A stretch of 64,000 nucleotides of DNA from Epiperipatus broadwayi (GCA_028023455.1 JAQFVV010000317.1:321501-385500), one strand, 5' to 3'. Positions 32,748 to 45,960 are shown, counted from the first letter of the stretch. Notes: generated by a model not told the origin, from the sequence alone. Numbers and translations are program-made.

Positions 32748-35487
32748 CAGTTTTCAAACTTTTTCATCTGCAGACCCCTTTACCAAAAACTTTTAAAATC
32801 ATCGACCCCTAGTCATTTTCTTTACTTGCTCGTATTAATAAATGTGTATAGTACTCGATATTAAATGTTTCGTTAGATATCAAATTTTTTATTTTAATCA
32901 CTTGTAATTAATGATTGAAAAAGATAAAAGGATTACAGAATATGGCATTATCCTTTACATCATTTAATATCGAAACCTGCACTAACGAAAATTAAAGCAA
33001 AAAAATAGCAGTTTTTTTTTTTTTAATTTTTGACATTTATGTAATAAATATGTAACTTCAAAATAAGTACAAATATTGAAATCACTTTATTAAACATAAA
33101 ATTGAAGTGAAAAATTCAACATATTTTGACAGAATTAGACATCAACAAAATTGCAACAACGAAAGATTTTAATCAGAAATAAAAATACCAAATAAATTAT
33201 CTTGGAAAACTAAATTTAATGAGATGGGTGCTTCTGGTGATCTGTAAGCAATTTATCTTTGTCCTGTTTTAAATTAGTGAGTTGCATTATCAAATCTCCA
33301 TGTTCAGTGATATGCAATCGATGTCTGTTTTAAAGCAGGTTTTTAAACTACAATGAAACCTCTCTCTACCAGATATGATGATGGAAATGCCAGCAAATCC
33401 TTTTGTACAACAGTCCATAGAACCGGTTACAGAAATTGAATATTTTATTGCAGCCAAAACTTTTGATAACCCTATTTGATTTATACCTTGAAATCCTCAT
33501 TCACGCTGATGGTTATCAGCTCCTCTTGCAAAATTATATTTGGTTCTGCACTAATAGTGTATGGATTTATTATTCAGTCCTGTATTTCCAATGATAAAAT
33601 ATTTTCAAACCTAGTTTTGAAATCTAAGTGAAGAACCTCCAAGTGGGGTTAACATACAGCAAGATGTTTTTTTCTTGGATTGTGCCTATCTTAAATAAGT
33701 TGGAGAATTGGGAAAGCTCAGATCCTCCAATATTTTGCTTGAAAAACATTAATCTGGCAACAAAAGCTGATATGACCCGTTTTGCTTTGATGAGATTCAA
33801 ATTGTCTTTTTGCAGTTGCAAATTAACATTATTAAATTTTCCAAATAAGTCAGTTAAATAAGTAATATCTGCTTTACTGTTAAGTTAATTTCTTTCAAAC
33901 TGGAATTCTTATTTTCCAAAATTTTAAACATTGAAAAAGCATGAAAAATCAAACATAAATCTTTTGCAAGCCAGTGGGTTTCAGTATGGAGAACCAATCG
34001 ATAGAAATTTTTATTGCTTTCCTCACATAATCAAGCGAACAGTTTAGTGTCCAAAGCATTACTTTGAATTTTTTTCACATCTGTTATAACAAACTGAAGC
34101 AATTAATGCAATTTGTCATTAAGGTTCTTGGCTACTAAATGTTACCTATGGACTACAGAGTGAACTGCAAGTGTTTATAGATATGTGTTGTTTCAAGTAA
34201 CATGAAATTGTGATAACAATCAACCATAACTGGTGCTCCATGTGTCACAACAGATATTATATTTGTCAATGGAATTGCTTTTCCATTGAAAAATAATTCC
34301 ATCAATTCACCTCTGGTGTCAGTTTCTAAAGTTCTAGCAAAAAGCTGCTCTTTATGCTCTTCGTGATACACCAGCAGCAAAGCTTATTACCAGGTAATGC
34401 TGTCACATCCAATTGGAGGGGAAAAATTTCTTTTTTAAAAATGATTACACCGGCAGTTTTCCACGTCATGTCTCATTTTATGAATGCATCTTTGAACTGT
34501 GTTATTACTCAAAGGAATCCGTTTTATAACATTTTGTGCAGTTTTGTGCAGCACAGTGTTCAGTACCACCACGATGGCCAGTAGAAGCAGTTTCTTCCCT
34601 ACACTGTGCGGCATGATGAGTAGTGATAGGATGCATGATCCTCTTAATCCATTATCATTTTACTTCTGTGTTGAAACAAACATGTTATCTTTTGTAGTTC
34701 TCTTCAGAACTTTATCTTTAAGTGATTGAAAGTATGCCAAACCTTTTTTTTTTGTCAAGGGGAATTCTGTTCAAGTGATGTGGTAGTTTTGATTGTTTAA
34801 TAGCATCATTGCTAAAAACTTTTTAATAAATGGGACACATTGGCAATTGTTTGTTTGATAATGACAGGACAAATCCTAACTTCAAATAGTCCAAGGTGAA
34901 CTATCTGCAAGATTTTTGCTCAAACTCAAATAAATAAACTATCCTCTGATTTTTTTTTTCATAGTACTGCTCCCCAATAAATACTTATATTCAAATAAGT
35001 ACATGTCACATCAAACGAACCAATTTATAATGTTTTATGAAAGCATGACTGTACAAGACTGATAGATTCTGTAAATATTGAATATTTTCTCATCGCACCG
35101 CAAGCAAGTGCTTACCTGCAATGTTTTTTCATATCCACACTTGCTTTGATACGTTCTATAAGACAATGCACAGACATGTTTATGCTACATGTATTTTTAC
35201 GCATTCTTACGTATGACTCTTTTAATGACACATTTTGTCTTTTCATTCTCAAATTTGGTATATAATGTTTGTTTGTTTTTTTATCAAAAAAGTGTTTCTT
35301 GAATTATTTTACTTCTTAATTATATTCCAATTGGAATCATAGATACTTTGAAGTAACAAACAAATGGTAGTATTGAGAGCGTCTATTTTTACTGTTGATG
35401 ACTCCCAAATTTTTTTATTGAGACTATCTATCCCTAAAAGTTCAAATCAACACCAGGAGTCAATATCGACCACTTTGGGAACTCTTG
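32748..35487 (-). pseudogene. hAT transposon with ZBED5/SCAND3-like transposase, decayed
   Basis: The minus strand carries the transposase in pieces. Near 35210-35260: a KRQNVSLKES-like block. At 34153-34380: LLVYHEEHKEQLFARTLETD..GE and IPLTNIISVVTHGAPVM, the region around the second catalytic aspartate, where the family's TDGAP reads as THGAP, so a key residue is lost. Near 33960-34020: YRLVLHTETHWLAKD, the EVRWL block. At 33624-33821: LQKDNLNLIKAKRVISAFVA. At 33357-33402: LAFPSSYLVERGF, the C-terminal dimerisation motif; the frame ends near 33220. Left terminus CAGTTTTCAAACT (32748) and right terminus, read from the other strand, CAAGAGTTCCCAAAG (35487) look like hAT inverted repeats. Flanking octamers TAGAACAA and AAATAAAA match weakly. 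Many stops make it inactive. Confidence 0.75.
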
Positions 35488-36322
35488 AAATAAAATGATT
35501 TATAAAATAATATGATAAATAATATTAGTTGTAAAAATAATTATTTCTGTAGTGAAAAGTTACATTTCAGTTATCAGGGAGTCGCCCCCCCCCCCCGCTA
35601 ACTTTAGTAAAAACACATTTTTTTTAAATATATGTGTCTATGCAGTTTAGTTCATAATTTGCACTAAGATACTTTTTTACATGATTTGCTTGAATTTGCA
35701 ACAAATATTATGTTCATACCCAATAATTTTTGTGTTAAATGACTTACCATCTAGTACATATTTACTATCATATATTTAGAATAAAACTTTTAAATTTACT
35801 TTATAGAAGCATATGAGGAGTAGCTGAAATCATTTTTTTCATTCACTATCAATTTTTCAAACGACAAAAGGTTATCTTACCCCCCCCCCCAATCATGATT
35901 TATGAAGTAAAACTTTCCAGTAACAATTTGATGTTCAAATTTGAAAGCTTGCCCATGATTTTCATTTTGAAAATATTATGGATTTTATTAGGTTTCTAAA
36001 TGGCTAGCAATGAAGACTTGACAATATTTGATAATTTTCAGTGATTTTTATTTCTATAAATGAATGATATTTTTAAGTTTTTTTAATCTTCATATGTTAT
36101 TTAATCAAGAAAATTATGCTATTTTTTTGACTGTTTAAAATTGAAAGCATTTTTTTATTGTTAAAATTTTACCTCCAGTACAGTTTTTAATGTCATATTC
36201 TCACAATTAAAAGTTTGTATTAAAAGTGTATGCTCATCCTCAGAAAAATCAGAATTTGATTTGACCTTAGTTTTATAAATATATTTAACATTCTTAAAGC
36301 TTTACATTATTAAGTAGCATTT
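35488..36322. other. AT-rich stretch with two poly(C) runs
   Basis: A 12-base C run at 35585-35596 and an 11-base C run at 35880-35890 are conspicuous in such AT-rich DNA. No gene or element was recognised. Confidence 0.6.
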
Positions 36323-36330
36323 GTTTAAAT

Positions 36331-36718
36331 CAGTAATTTTCAATTTTTTTCCCCACTAGCATACTTCTTGGCACTCCATAAATTACATTCTTTATACTAG
36401 TAAAATGTTTACAAGTAATATTTTTGCTATTATTTCGCATTTATATATTATAACTATACAAAAAGAAAACAATAATAGAATTAAAAACAATGAAAGAATA
36501 AGGTGATTGATTTTGTATGTTTATTTATATTCAAACTCAAACGGTATAATAAATATATCACCAATTACATAAAAAAAAAAAAAAAAACTACATTGTAGTA
36601 TTTAATTGATATATATATATATATATGTTTTTTCTATTATTATTCATTTTTTTGCACATCCCCAAATGTTCTGGCTCATACTTTTGGGTATGTTCATATC
36701 TCAGTTTGATGATCACTA
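36331..36718. mobile_element. Non-autonomous hAT element (MITE)
   Basis: The left end CAGTAATTTTCAA and the right end, read on the other strand, TAGTGATCATCAAACT both fit the hAT terminus CAGTGxTxxTCAAAC. They are flanked by octamers GTTTAAAT (36323-36330) and GCTTAAAT (36719-36726), matching at 7 of 8 positions, the size of a hAT target-site duplication. The 388-base body is AT-rich, non-coding, with poly(A) and (TA)n tracts and GGCACTCC / CACATCCCC words near the ends. Confidence 0.6.
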
Positions 36719-36726
36719 GCTTAAAT

Positions 36727-37980
36727 AATTGATCAGTAACTGATTTTAGATAAGTTTTAATTCAGGATTTGTTATACAAATTTATAGTTTGTTTATAGTA
36801 ATTTTTAATTCTATGTTTAAATGTGATGTATGTTTGTTTTTTAAGTATAAAAAATGAAGTTGTGTAAGACCTTTTTTTTAATCATGAAATTGTATAATTA
36901 TTCAATGTAGTCACATCAAGTTATAAGAAATGTCATTTTATTAAATAGGATCCCCATCATAAAATTAGTTCTGCGTGATAATTCCCATTTTATTGCTTGA
37001 ACCCCAGTTATTTTAGTTCTTCGTTGACCTTTGTTAAGTTTCAAAATGTATGATTAAATTTTCAATTTGAATAGAGTTTATAGTAAAATTAAAATTTAAT
37101 TATTATTAAAACATTAAAATGAATAAATGTAATGGAAATGTTGAAATATTTAAAAAATATTAAAACTGGATTTAAAAATAAAAAATAAATAAATAAATGT
37201 GTTTATTAATGTGAAATAAAAATAATTTTCTACTTTCTCACTATATGAATTTTTAACGCTTCTAAAAAATATTACTAATTATAAAATTTAATATACATTT
37301 TTTATTAAAAGTATATTTTTAAAAATGAAAATAGCTTTGAAACTCAACAAAAAATTATCTTTAGGAAAACAAACACATTTTATCTTTACTAACATAACAA
37401 AAATTCCTTATCAATTTATGTAAAAAGTAATTGTACTTTAAAGCTGTTTTTTTTTTTTTCTATTTGAATAGCAGAGAGGGGAATGTATGAATAATATTAA
37501 TAAAAGATTTAATTATAAAAATACAAATTATATGTTTACATTAAATTCTAGTCTCTGAGATACATTATAATGTTTAAACAACAAGTTACTATAACTGAGC
37601 AACCATCATTATCATTAGCATTTATTATTGAGTGAATATAGTGATTTTAATTTCAGAAAAGAGAAAAAAAAGATAAATATATTACAAATGAATTTTGATA
37701 TGATTAGACAAACATATGACTAAATCATAAACACATTCCCATGGTTGGTTTTAATCTTGTTTGATCTTTTTCAGTGCGATATATATTTTTTTTTTTTTTA
37801 CAAATTTACGTTTGAAACATTTCAATACCTTGTCTAATTAGCTTAGTTATATTTTCCCAATAAAAGTAATGAGTATTGCACTTTCATAGAATGTTTTTAG
37901 GATTTTTTTATAATATAAATCTGTTGCACTTCTTCTATAAAACTGCTTATTTCACTATAAAATATTTATTTTCAGAGCCT
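36727..37980. other. AT-rich non-coding stretch
   Basis: No motif recognised. The far end may include decayed 3' sequence of the neighbouring minus-strand LINE. Confidence 0.55.
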
Positions 37981-37989
37981 GCTTTTATT

Positions 37990-40868
37990 CATTCATTTTG
38001 GGCACACAATACAGTGATATGATTTTATAGTAGTAGACTTTTTAGTATTTTGACATTATATTTTTAGAATCTTATGAATCATTTTTAAGTGAAATTTTTT
38101 TAATACTTCTCTAGCAACTTCATATCTTGATATCATACAACAAATTGTGTCAAATAGTAGCTCTATTTACAACTAATTTAATTGCAGTAATTTTGTCACA
38201 ATAAAGAAATATTCTATTTTTTTTTTTAAGTTTTAAATACAGCAACACAATGGTGTCTTGTTGTATTTAAGTAGCTAAAGCTGTCTTTCTATTTAAAAAA
38301 CTATCAAAATATTTAAATTGACTATCAGTCTTAAATTGATAACATTATAGATTAAAAATTACTCAAAATTTTTTTTATGTCTATTACTCTCTGACAAAGT
38401 GGGGTTTTTTTTCAATGTTAAATACAAAACCAAAAATTTTATAGGTTGCATTCATAAGAATAAATACATTTTTGATCATCTTTTGAATTGGCAAAGGTAT
38501 CACAGTCATTATATTGTAAGTCTGAACGTCTTTTTTACTTTTAAGTACTTCAAATTAAACACTCCATTAAACTTGTATTGTATCATGTTTTTACTTCATG
38601 AAGCTGCCTATAAATTATTTTTAAAATCATTATCATAAAATGGAAAACAAATTTGGAATCAGAACCCATTCTTGAATAATACTAGTTTTCATTTTAAATT
38701 CCTCTATATTTTTTTTTTTTTTACTAGCAGCAATATTTCTTCACATTCCATTATATAGACACAAAATAGTACCAATTGATTTTAAAGAATTTCCTAAACC
38801 CATTTGATTAATTGAATCAAACATCATGAGTAAATTAATGAAAGCAATATGTAAGTCACACTTTGATATTTATTCTTTTCTAATAACAAAAAACATGTCG
38901 ATAGTGCTTCTTGATTCTTTAAAATTATGTTGACTTTTTGATAACCATTTATCTACAACTACACAGAACCTAATTAACACTATTCTTGTTTGTATTTTAC
39001 TGCATCAGATAACAAAGGCATTTCATGATAATTCCCAAAGAAATTATAGCAATAGAGGCATACTTATGATGGAATGGCACAACTTCATGGGTCTTTATAT
39101 TCCTAAAATATTTGAATAATTTAGAAGTAATATATCATATTTTAAAACTTCTCTGAATGTCTCATCAGTATATACATTTTCCCCCATTTTTTTAAGATTA
39201 TGATAAAGCTATTTTAACTTCATTAAAATCAATATCATGATTGAGTTTATATATATATATATATATAGTTAGATTGAATATGTTATTAAAAGCCATCATC
39301 TTAATTTTTGTATCTTTATTAAAAGTGGGTTTCCTTATTTTTTTTCACTTTATGAAAAATTGTAGAAAAGAATGTGATTCACTGTTTTAAAAGTATTTCA
39401 ATATTTATTTCTAGGTTAATGTGTTACTCACATTATATCAAAAAAAATTAAATGGCCATCATCATTGAATGATTATAAATTTTCACATTATTAATGTAAT
39501 AATAATGTTTAAGCATTCTTTTCATTTGTTGATCTTCTTACCTTTAAATCTCTATATGGCTTATGAAGCTCCATATTCAAGTTATTAGTATCCTTACCAA
39601 GCAGAAAATTCCACTTGATTTTTTAAATCAAGTTATTAATAATAATATCATTATTAGAAAAGTAGTCATAATTCTTCAAGAATAGATTTAGTCATACTAG
39701 ATGCTTTTAAATTTATTAAGAACGTTACAATCTTGAAATATGTATTTTCTGTTAGTCAAAATATAATCCAATTCTGCTGTATCTCCATTTGAATGCTTTC
39801 ATGTTCATTTTCTTTTAACATTTTTTTCAAAAAAAGAATTCATAATATAAAGTTTTTATTTTTATGCAAACTCCACAAATCTCTGTCCTCTCTGATTTCT
39901 ATTACCATAACCAAAATTACCTAAAGCACTTTCATCTTTCACTTGATTACCAATTCTAGCATTAAAGTCTCCCATAACAATTTTAAAATGTTGTTTACTC
40001 TGATGAAAAGTCTTTTGTACATCCATATAAAAATCTTTTACTACTTCATTACTATAAGAACTTGTTGGGGCATAAACCTGAATTATCTGCATTTGGTATC
40101 TGCTATTAGGTTAAATAAGTAATCTTGCTACTCTGTCCAATACACCAGCCAATTTCACAATGTTGTTCTTCACCTTTTATTTATAATGAATTCTACTTCA
40201 CTTGTACTTCCAATATTTGTGCCTTTATAGTAGAGTACATGTCCACTTTTAAAATCAATTGTCTCTTCACCTTTTCTTCTAACTTCACATATCCAATAAT
40301 GTCTCATTTAATATAAGACAGTTTTTCTTTTAATTCTTGCATTCTTCCTTCACTGGAAAGTGATCTGCAGTTGTAAGTACCTAAATAACAAGTCATCATC
40401 AAATGGCAGTCTAGGTCTGCAACCAGGGGATTCTTATCACTCTCCGCCTCTGGCCACCAATCTCTGCCTTGGTTGGTGACTTTACAGCCTCCTGGGAATG
40501 AGGGCCATGATTTATTTTTGTCTGTCATGATTGTATATATCTATTAGAAAAATAGTTTTTATATACACATATATTCATTCTGCCTTATCATGCAAATGAG
40601 AAGAAAGACCATGGTGTTCCTTGATTTTAAACTCAGAGGTAAAATGCCAATAAACTCATTACACTGGCAAATGCATATTGGTGAGAAGCCCATCCATGTT
40701 TGTATACTATATGAATAATCACATAGTAATAACAGCTGCAATGTCAAGAACATGTGAAGTGGACATTAGGAATTTTCTCTGCTCAGTTTCTTTAAGGCTT
40801 ACAAGAGGAATCAAAGGTTTTCCTTTCAGTTAACAGCAAATTTTCTTTCTGCAGCCAGATTTATTATA
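37990..40868 (-). pseudogene. APE-type LINE with endonuclease and reverse transcriptase, decayed
   Basis: The 5' end is CTGCAGAAAG at 40868, shared with the copy at 30055. A ~340-base untranslated region leads to ATG at 40528, opening MTDKNKSWPSFPGG and YLGTYNCRSLSSEGR. Endonuclease blocks follow: VRRKGEE (catalytic glutamate region), QVYAPTSSYSNEVVKDFY and MGDFNARIG (40080-39955), then WILTNRKYIFQD-like sequence to about 39650. RT blocks lie at about 39210-38000: SQHNFKESRSTIDM, FVIRKE, AFINLLMMFDSIN (family AFIDLTKAFDS, so one catalytic aspartate is lost), then IIQEWVLIPNLFS (family VKQGCVLAPTLFN) and NDCDTFANSKDD (family ADDCALxAHS). Frameshifts and stops are many. The RT resembles a different LINE clade from the 10.5-kb copy; a nested insertion is possible. 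Confidence 0.75.
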
Positions 40869-40870
40869 TG

Positions 40871-43385
40871 GCACCATAAAAAGTTCATAGCTAAATCTAT
40901 TGTTATGATTGTTTTTCTGCTTCAAGGAATTTTGAAGAAATACAATCACTTTTGGCAACTAATTCTGGGAGATGATCATAGCATCCAAAGCTCATTTTGA
41001 CCAGGATAATTATAATTTAAATATTGATGATAGTAAAGTAAAAAACAACAATAGAAAAGAAAAAAAAACTGTTTTCATTAAATAGTACCTAGTCTTTGAT
41101 GAACTAACATTTTAAACTGTAAGTCAGCAGAAGATACTTGTTGTCAGACATTTCTTATTGATTATTCATGGCTTTTACATCTGAAGGTCATTCTTTTAAT
41201 TGCCACCAGTGCATTCTAATTGTCTGATTAAAGTCTCTGCTGTCAAGTTTTTGTAATAAAACAATTGCATCATAAATTTTAATAAGATTTGATGTTCTGG
41301 GGTACCTTATAATATTTTGAATTCTTTTACATCAAAATTGAACTTCTTATAGCAGAAGAGCATAATCTGTTCAACATTTATAGCCAATTTACTTCAAAAT
41401 AAATTTATTAAATTTTCTAACTACTGTGTCATAAAATATGATACAGAGGTTATCACGTTTATTTTTTAGATCTGTAACTTGGTATTTATATTGGATGAAT
41501 TTTTTAACTTTTTCAGTGTCACAAACAGGCTTGGGATTTTTTATTTCAAATAACTTTTAGTCATCCTAACTAATCTGTGATAGTGAACTATAAACGAAAG
41601 CCTAACTAATAGGTAATGGTCATAGCTCTAATTTGGATGAATCATATATGTAGTGATTATAAAAAAGTAAAAATAAAATATGTAATTATACTATAATTTG
41701 TTTTTTTTCTTTACTGATAGAAAAGCCATTATAATACTGTTGTGGGTGTTGAAACCTTGGATATCTACATTTTTAAATTGTTGTGCAATATAATATAAAA
41801 TATAAGATAGAACTTTCAAAAAAAAAATATTTTTTTTTTTGGTATTATTGCCTTGCATATTTTTGGACAGTGGTCCAATGTCATATTCTGAGCATGAGAT
41901 CCTCAGTACTTTAACTTCTTATATACTCCCAAATAATAAGACCATTTAATTTGTTTATTAATGGGAAACATTATAAGATTAAAAGTACCCTACAATTATT
42001 TAAATCTACTTGCAGTTTGTTTTTTTAATAATTAAAATTCTCTGGAAATGTATGTAAATAAAATATCTAGTTTATTTTATCACATGTGAATGGCAATTCT
42101 ATGTAATAGTATTTGATACACAGATATGATTGAAAATTTTAAATATTGCATTCAAATATTTTTAAAATTCATAACTTCAAGCTGTTGTTGTTGTTGTTTT
42201 AATATTCATTTAAAAAAACATAAACATAACTAAAAAAAAAAAATAGTTTTTTTTTTTTTTTTTTGTAGTGGGTTACTTGTCTAAGTATATTTACTAAGGC
42301 AATAAATCTAAAGCATGTGCAGTTGAAAATGCAAAGGTAGGGACCTCTACAGGTCTAATTTGAGAAAAAAAACATTTAGTAAATGAAAGAGATAATATCT
42401 AGCAACCCTCCCTCACATTTTTTATATCTTCTCCCTCTCACTCTCTGTCTTTTTTTATTATTTACTAATCTTAACTTACACAAGTAAAGATAGAAAACCA
42501 AATTGGAATGAAAGGTACAGAGGTAGTTAGTTATTAAGGATTTTTTTAAAATAAAATATTGTATTTTCTGTTTCTTTATATATGTTAGCAAAAAAAATTA
42601 GTTAATAATGAAGTTTCATTTGAAACACAGTCTTGTGCAGTTTAATGCAGTGCTCAAATATTATATGATTTTTTGAATAATTAGCTATGTGGTTATTTTT
42701 TAATTCAATAACCAATGAGTAGACTATCTTATTTTATGATGGTGTGAGATGGTATAATTCATTACAAATATAATTTAACATGAAGAAAGAGAAAAGAGGA
42801 TGCACAATCGTGAATTTGACAGAATCCATCATTACAACCAGTATAGCATTGAAGATAATGAATCAGTCTGAAGAAGTGCTATTCATATATATGCATAAAT
42901 TATCAGTGGTTTTCTACTACTTAATAAAGAGACATTCTAAAAATTAGAGAAAGTAATATAATAATAAGTTTGGTGTAACTCATATTTTAGATTATTTTTT
43001 TAAAAAGATAATATTTACTAATGTGCATTTAAATAAATTTATAATTTAAAAAGATAAAGATATTTCATGAACTCAGCACTCATAAAAATAAAATATCTCT
43101 TCATTGATTATGAAAGTAACATATTCTAGTGATATTATTTTTACATTCAGAATATCAACTCTTAATCAATCACTTAAGATTATCTTGGTGCCTTTTCACT
43201 AATAATTGATGAATACATTTACAACAATTATTTGAAGGGAAGGATTGTTAGCTTGGGATAATCATTGCCTACTTATGAACTAAAAGAATTTTCAAAATTT
43301 ATGCTGACCATATAGTAGGCAAATGGACATCATTGTGTTATGGGTTTTTCTATTAATTCAGTTCAGAACTTTCAATCATGTTTAA
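40871..43385. other. AT-rich non-coding stretch
   Basis: No gene or nameable element. It holds a (TTG)n tract near 42183-42198 and poly(A)/poly(T) runs near 42231-42264. Confidence 0.6.
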
Positions 43386-43389
43386 TATA

Positions 43390-43758
43390 GGGTATATGAG
43401 CACAGACCTTCACATGGCCCACTACTCTCCACTCTATCTCATGACCCTGATACACTTGAACACTTATATGTTGAAAAGATAAATAATCATCAATACACCT
43501 ATTTCATGCTAAACCAGCAATCATCACTTGGTCCAGATTATCATCTCTACACATATGTGCAATAAGTGCTCAGATATACATTAAGATAGCCAATCTTAAT
43601 ACTTAAATGGATAGACTTCAATTCACTTCACACTCCAAAGATACTTATATTGGTGATTATTTATCTTTTCAGCATATATATATATGTTCAAGTGTATCAG
43701 TGTTATGAGATAGAGTGGAGAGTAGTGGGTCGTGTGAAAGTCTGTGCTTATATACCCT
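43390..43758. repeat. Two opposed copies of repeat A forming a long hairpin
   Basis: The arm at 43390-43500 (GGGTATATGAGCACAGAC...AAAAGATAAATAATCA) is returned as reverse complement at 43650-43758, with roughly nine in ten bases matching by eye. The ~150-base loop carries the rest of a plus-oriented repeat A (AACCAGCAATCATCACTTGG). The right arm continues to about 43806 (AATAAGCCTGTATTTCAG) and matches 54008-54235 in the same orientation. Confidence 0.85.
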
Positions 43759-43809
43759 ATATATTACATATATTGATACAGGTATGTAATAAGCCTGTAT
43801 TTCAGTTAA

Positions 43810-45480
43810 TCATGTTTATTCTAAATTTAATCTTATATTTTATAAAATAAATGAAAGATTTTGACCTGAATATGATTTTGTCAACAATTCTTAGAATAAT
43901 GATAGAAATCAATTAAAATGAATTATTACTATAGGTATACATCTTCGAGTCATTATTTTATACGTATTACTTACATATTTGAAGTAGTTATATAATGCTG
44001 TATAAAGGTATTGCTGTATTTCTTATATTTTATTTGGATTTTTTTTTAATCAAAGACAGAACTTTTTTAGTTACTTTATTTCATGGATAAAACTGTTAAT
44101 CTCTATATAATTTTAATATAAATCTGCTTTTTTTAAACCTTCACTTGTATTAAAATTGTAATTGCTGTTATCGTTATACTTTCTGAGTTCAACATGTTTA
44201 AAATTTAAATATTAAAAAAAAAAAAATGGAATCTTTTAAGAATAGTTTAATTATTTAAAAATTATTAAATACTGTTATTTTTTTTTACACAATAAAAACG
44301 TTAATTCTTCTTACTTGCTGTGTGAAATTAAATATTAGTTAACTTAGACAACTTAGAAATAAGTTTTCAAAATGAAAAAAAAAAAATAGTTTGATTAAAT
44401 GTGCTAAAAAGAGAGAGAAAGGAAGATATAGGTAAATAAGAAAAAAAAGAGATCGGTTTAGTAACAAAATGCACATAGGAAGTGTATGCGATCAAGAAAT
44501 AAAAAGGCAAGATTAAAATGATTATTGTAAAATGACATAAAAAGAGGTATTAGGAAATAATAGAAAAAGATAGTATGTATGTGATAAAATGAATTATTTT
44601 TTTAATTGTTGACAAGTATCATTGACTCTTGGCAATTATATGAATAATATTCTCTTTTGTCATGAAATTTGCATCCTAATATATGGAACTAATTTATTGT
44701 TGCTTTCTCCTGTGTTGGCATAACTGTGATTAATTATTGCTAAAATCAAATTACATGGCTACTGTCCACTATAAATATTAGTAGTAAAATAAATAATAAA
44801 AATAAAAAAATCATTTAGAAGAAGGCATGGCAAAATAGAAATCAATGAAAATAAGAATATATATATATATATATATATGCAGAGATTGTTAGAGAAGAGT
44901 GAAAGTGAACAATAGTAAACAAAAAAGATTACATTTAGCAATAGCTTGCATTATTAAAAATATTCAGGTGTAATTTACTTAGTATTTTTATTTTTGCCAA
45001 AATGATTGTTTATTAAGAAGCAAAAGAAAAATAATAAAGAGTGATTTTATATATATGGACTTAATAATATTGGCTGTAAATATTAAATGGTAATGTGCCT
45101 GAAATTTGAATTGTCTGATTAGAAGTCTTTATTTAATTTTCTTAAATATTTAAATGATTAAATGAATATGTCTTATGAACTTAAATTATAACTTGATTTT
45201 TAGGAGTCCATGAGGACATTGCTGTCCAATTTAATGTTTATCTTAATAAAAAAAATAAAAAAATAATTATTTAAACTACATTTGTATAAGACTTTAGATA
45301 AGGAGATAGAAGTATAATCATTTTTTTACTTACATCATAGATTACTTTAATAATAGAGGATATTGTACTAATATAATCAGTATATTGGATCATATGTCTA
45401 GAGTAAATTAAGGATTTTTGTTATTAAAGTAATATGATTAGTAATAATAATAGATTCTTTACAGATATTAAAAGTAAATT
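43810..45480. other. AT-rich non-coding stretch with a (TA)n tract
   Basis: No gene recognised. (TA)n at 44857-44879. The last several hundred bases could include decayed RT sequence of the following LINE scrap. Confidence 0.55.
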
Positions 45481-45483
45481 AAT

Positions 45484-45960
45484 GCTCGCAAAACAGGCTT
45501 TCCAAAATAAAAAAGCCTTTCTACTAAATAGACAAATTAATGTCAAAAATGGAATAAAATTTATTAAAACCTTTGAAGAATTCCAAGATATTAATGTGGG
45601 ACTTGATCTTTGAAAAAGTTGGAAAAAGTAAGATTAAAAAGTTTAAAAGTATTGCTTTAAGGCAGTTTTAACTAAGATGAGTTTTATGAAAAACAAAAAG
45701 AATGATCATATATTAAGAGAAATTGATATATAAAGAGAATAATTATGAAACATGTTAAAACTGAGGAAATGGAATCGCTGGGATATATTTTGAACATTAT
45801 TTTTTTTTATAAAATGTTTTGGTAGATAAATTTTTGGGAGACCTAGGATATTGTATCTTTAAAATATGATCATTGAAGTTGGCTGTAATTTTATTTTGCA
45901 AAATTGAAAAGAATAATTAAGAAAAAAGATATGGCTGCAATAATCAAATATCATTACCTA
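45484..45960 (+). pseudogene. LINE C-terminal remnant (RTE-X-like)
   Basis: The first frame reads LAKQAFQNKKAFLLNRQINV and NGIKFIKTF, matching the A-K-xAF-KK-LL--INI and R--FLKTYVWS region that follows the RT domain in a common invertebrate LINE type. Further frames recall its next blocks: KIKKFKSIALR for IEAFEMWCYRR and KTEEMESLGYIL for RRAKMLGHILR. Stops interrupt each block. The expected LLYGCE..T block is only hinted at. The RT catalytic part upstream is not readable. Confidence 0.5.

Noticed and set aside
33628-33861. 77-codon plus-strand frame
   Set aside because: Antisense to the LQKDNLNLIKAKRVISAF block of the hAT transposase.
34354-34729. Overlapping plus-strand open frames across 34.35-34.73 kb
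   Set aside because: They are shadows of the minus-strand hAT transposase, whose family motifs are on the other strand.
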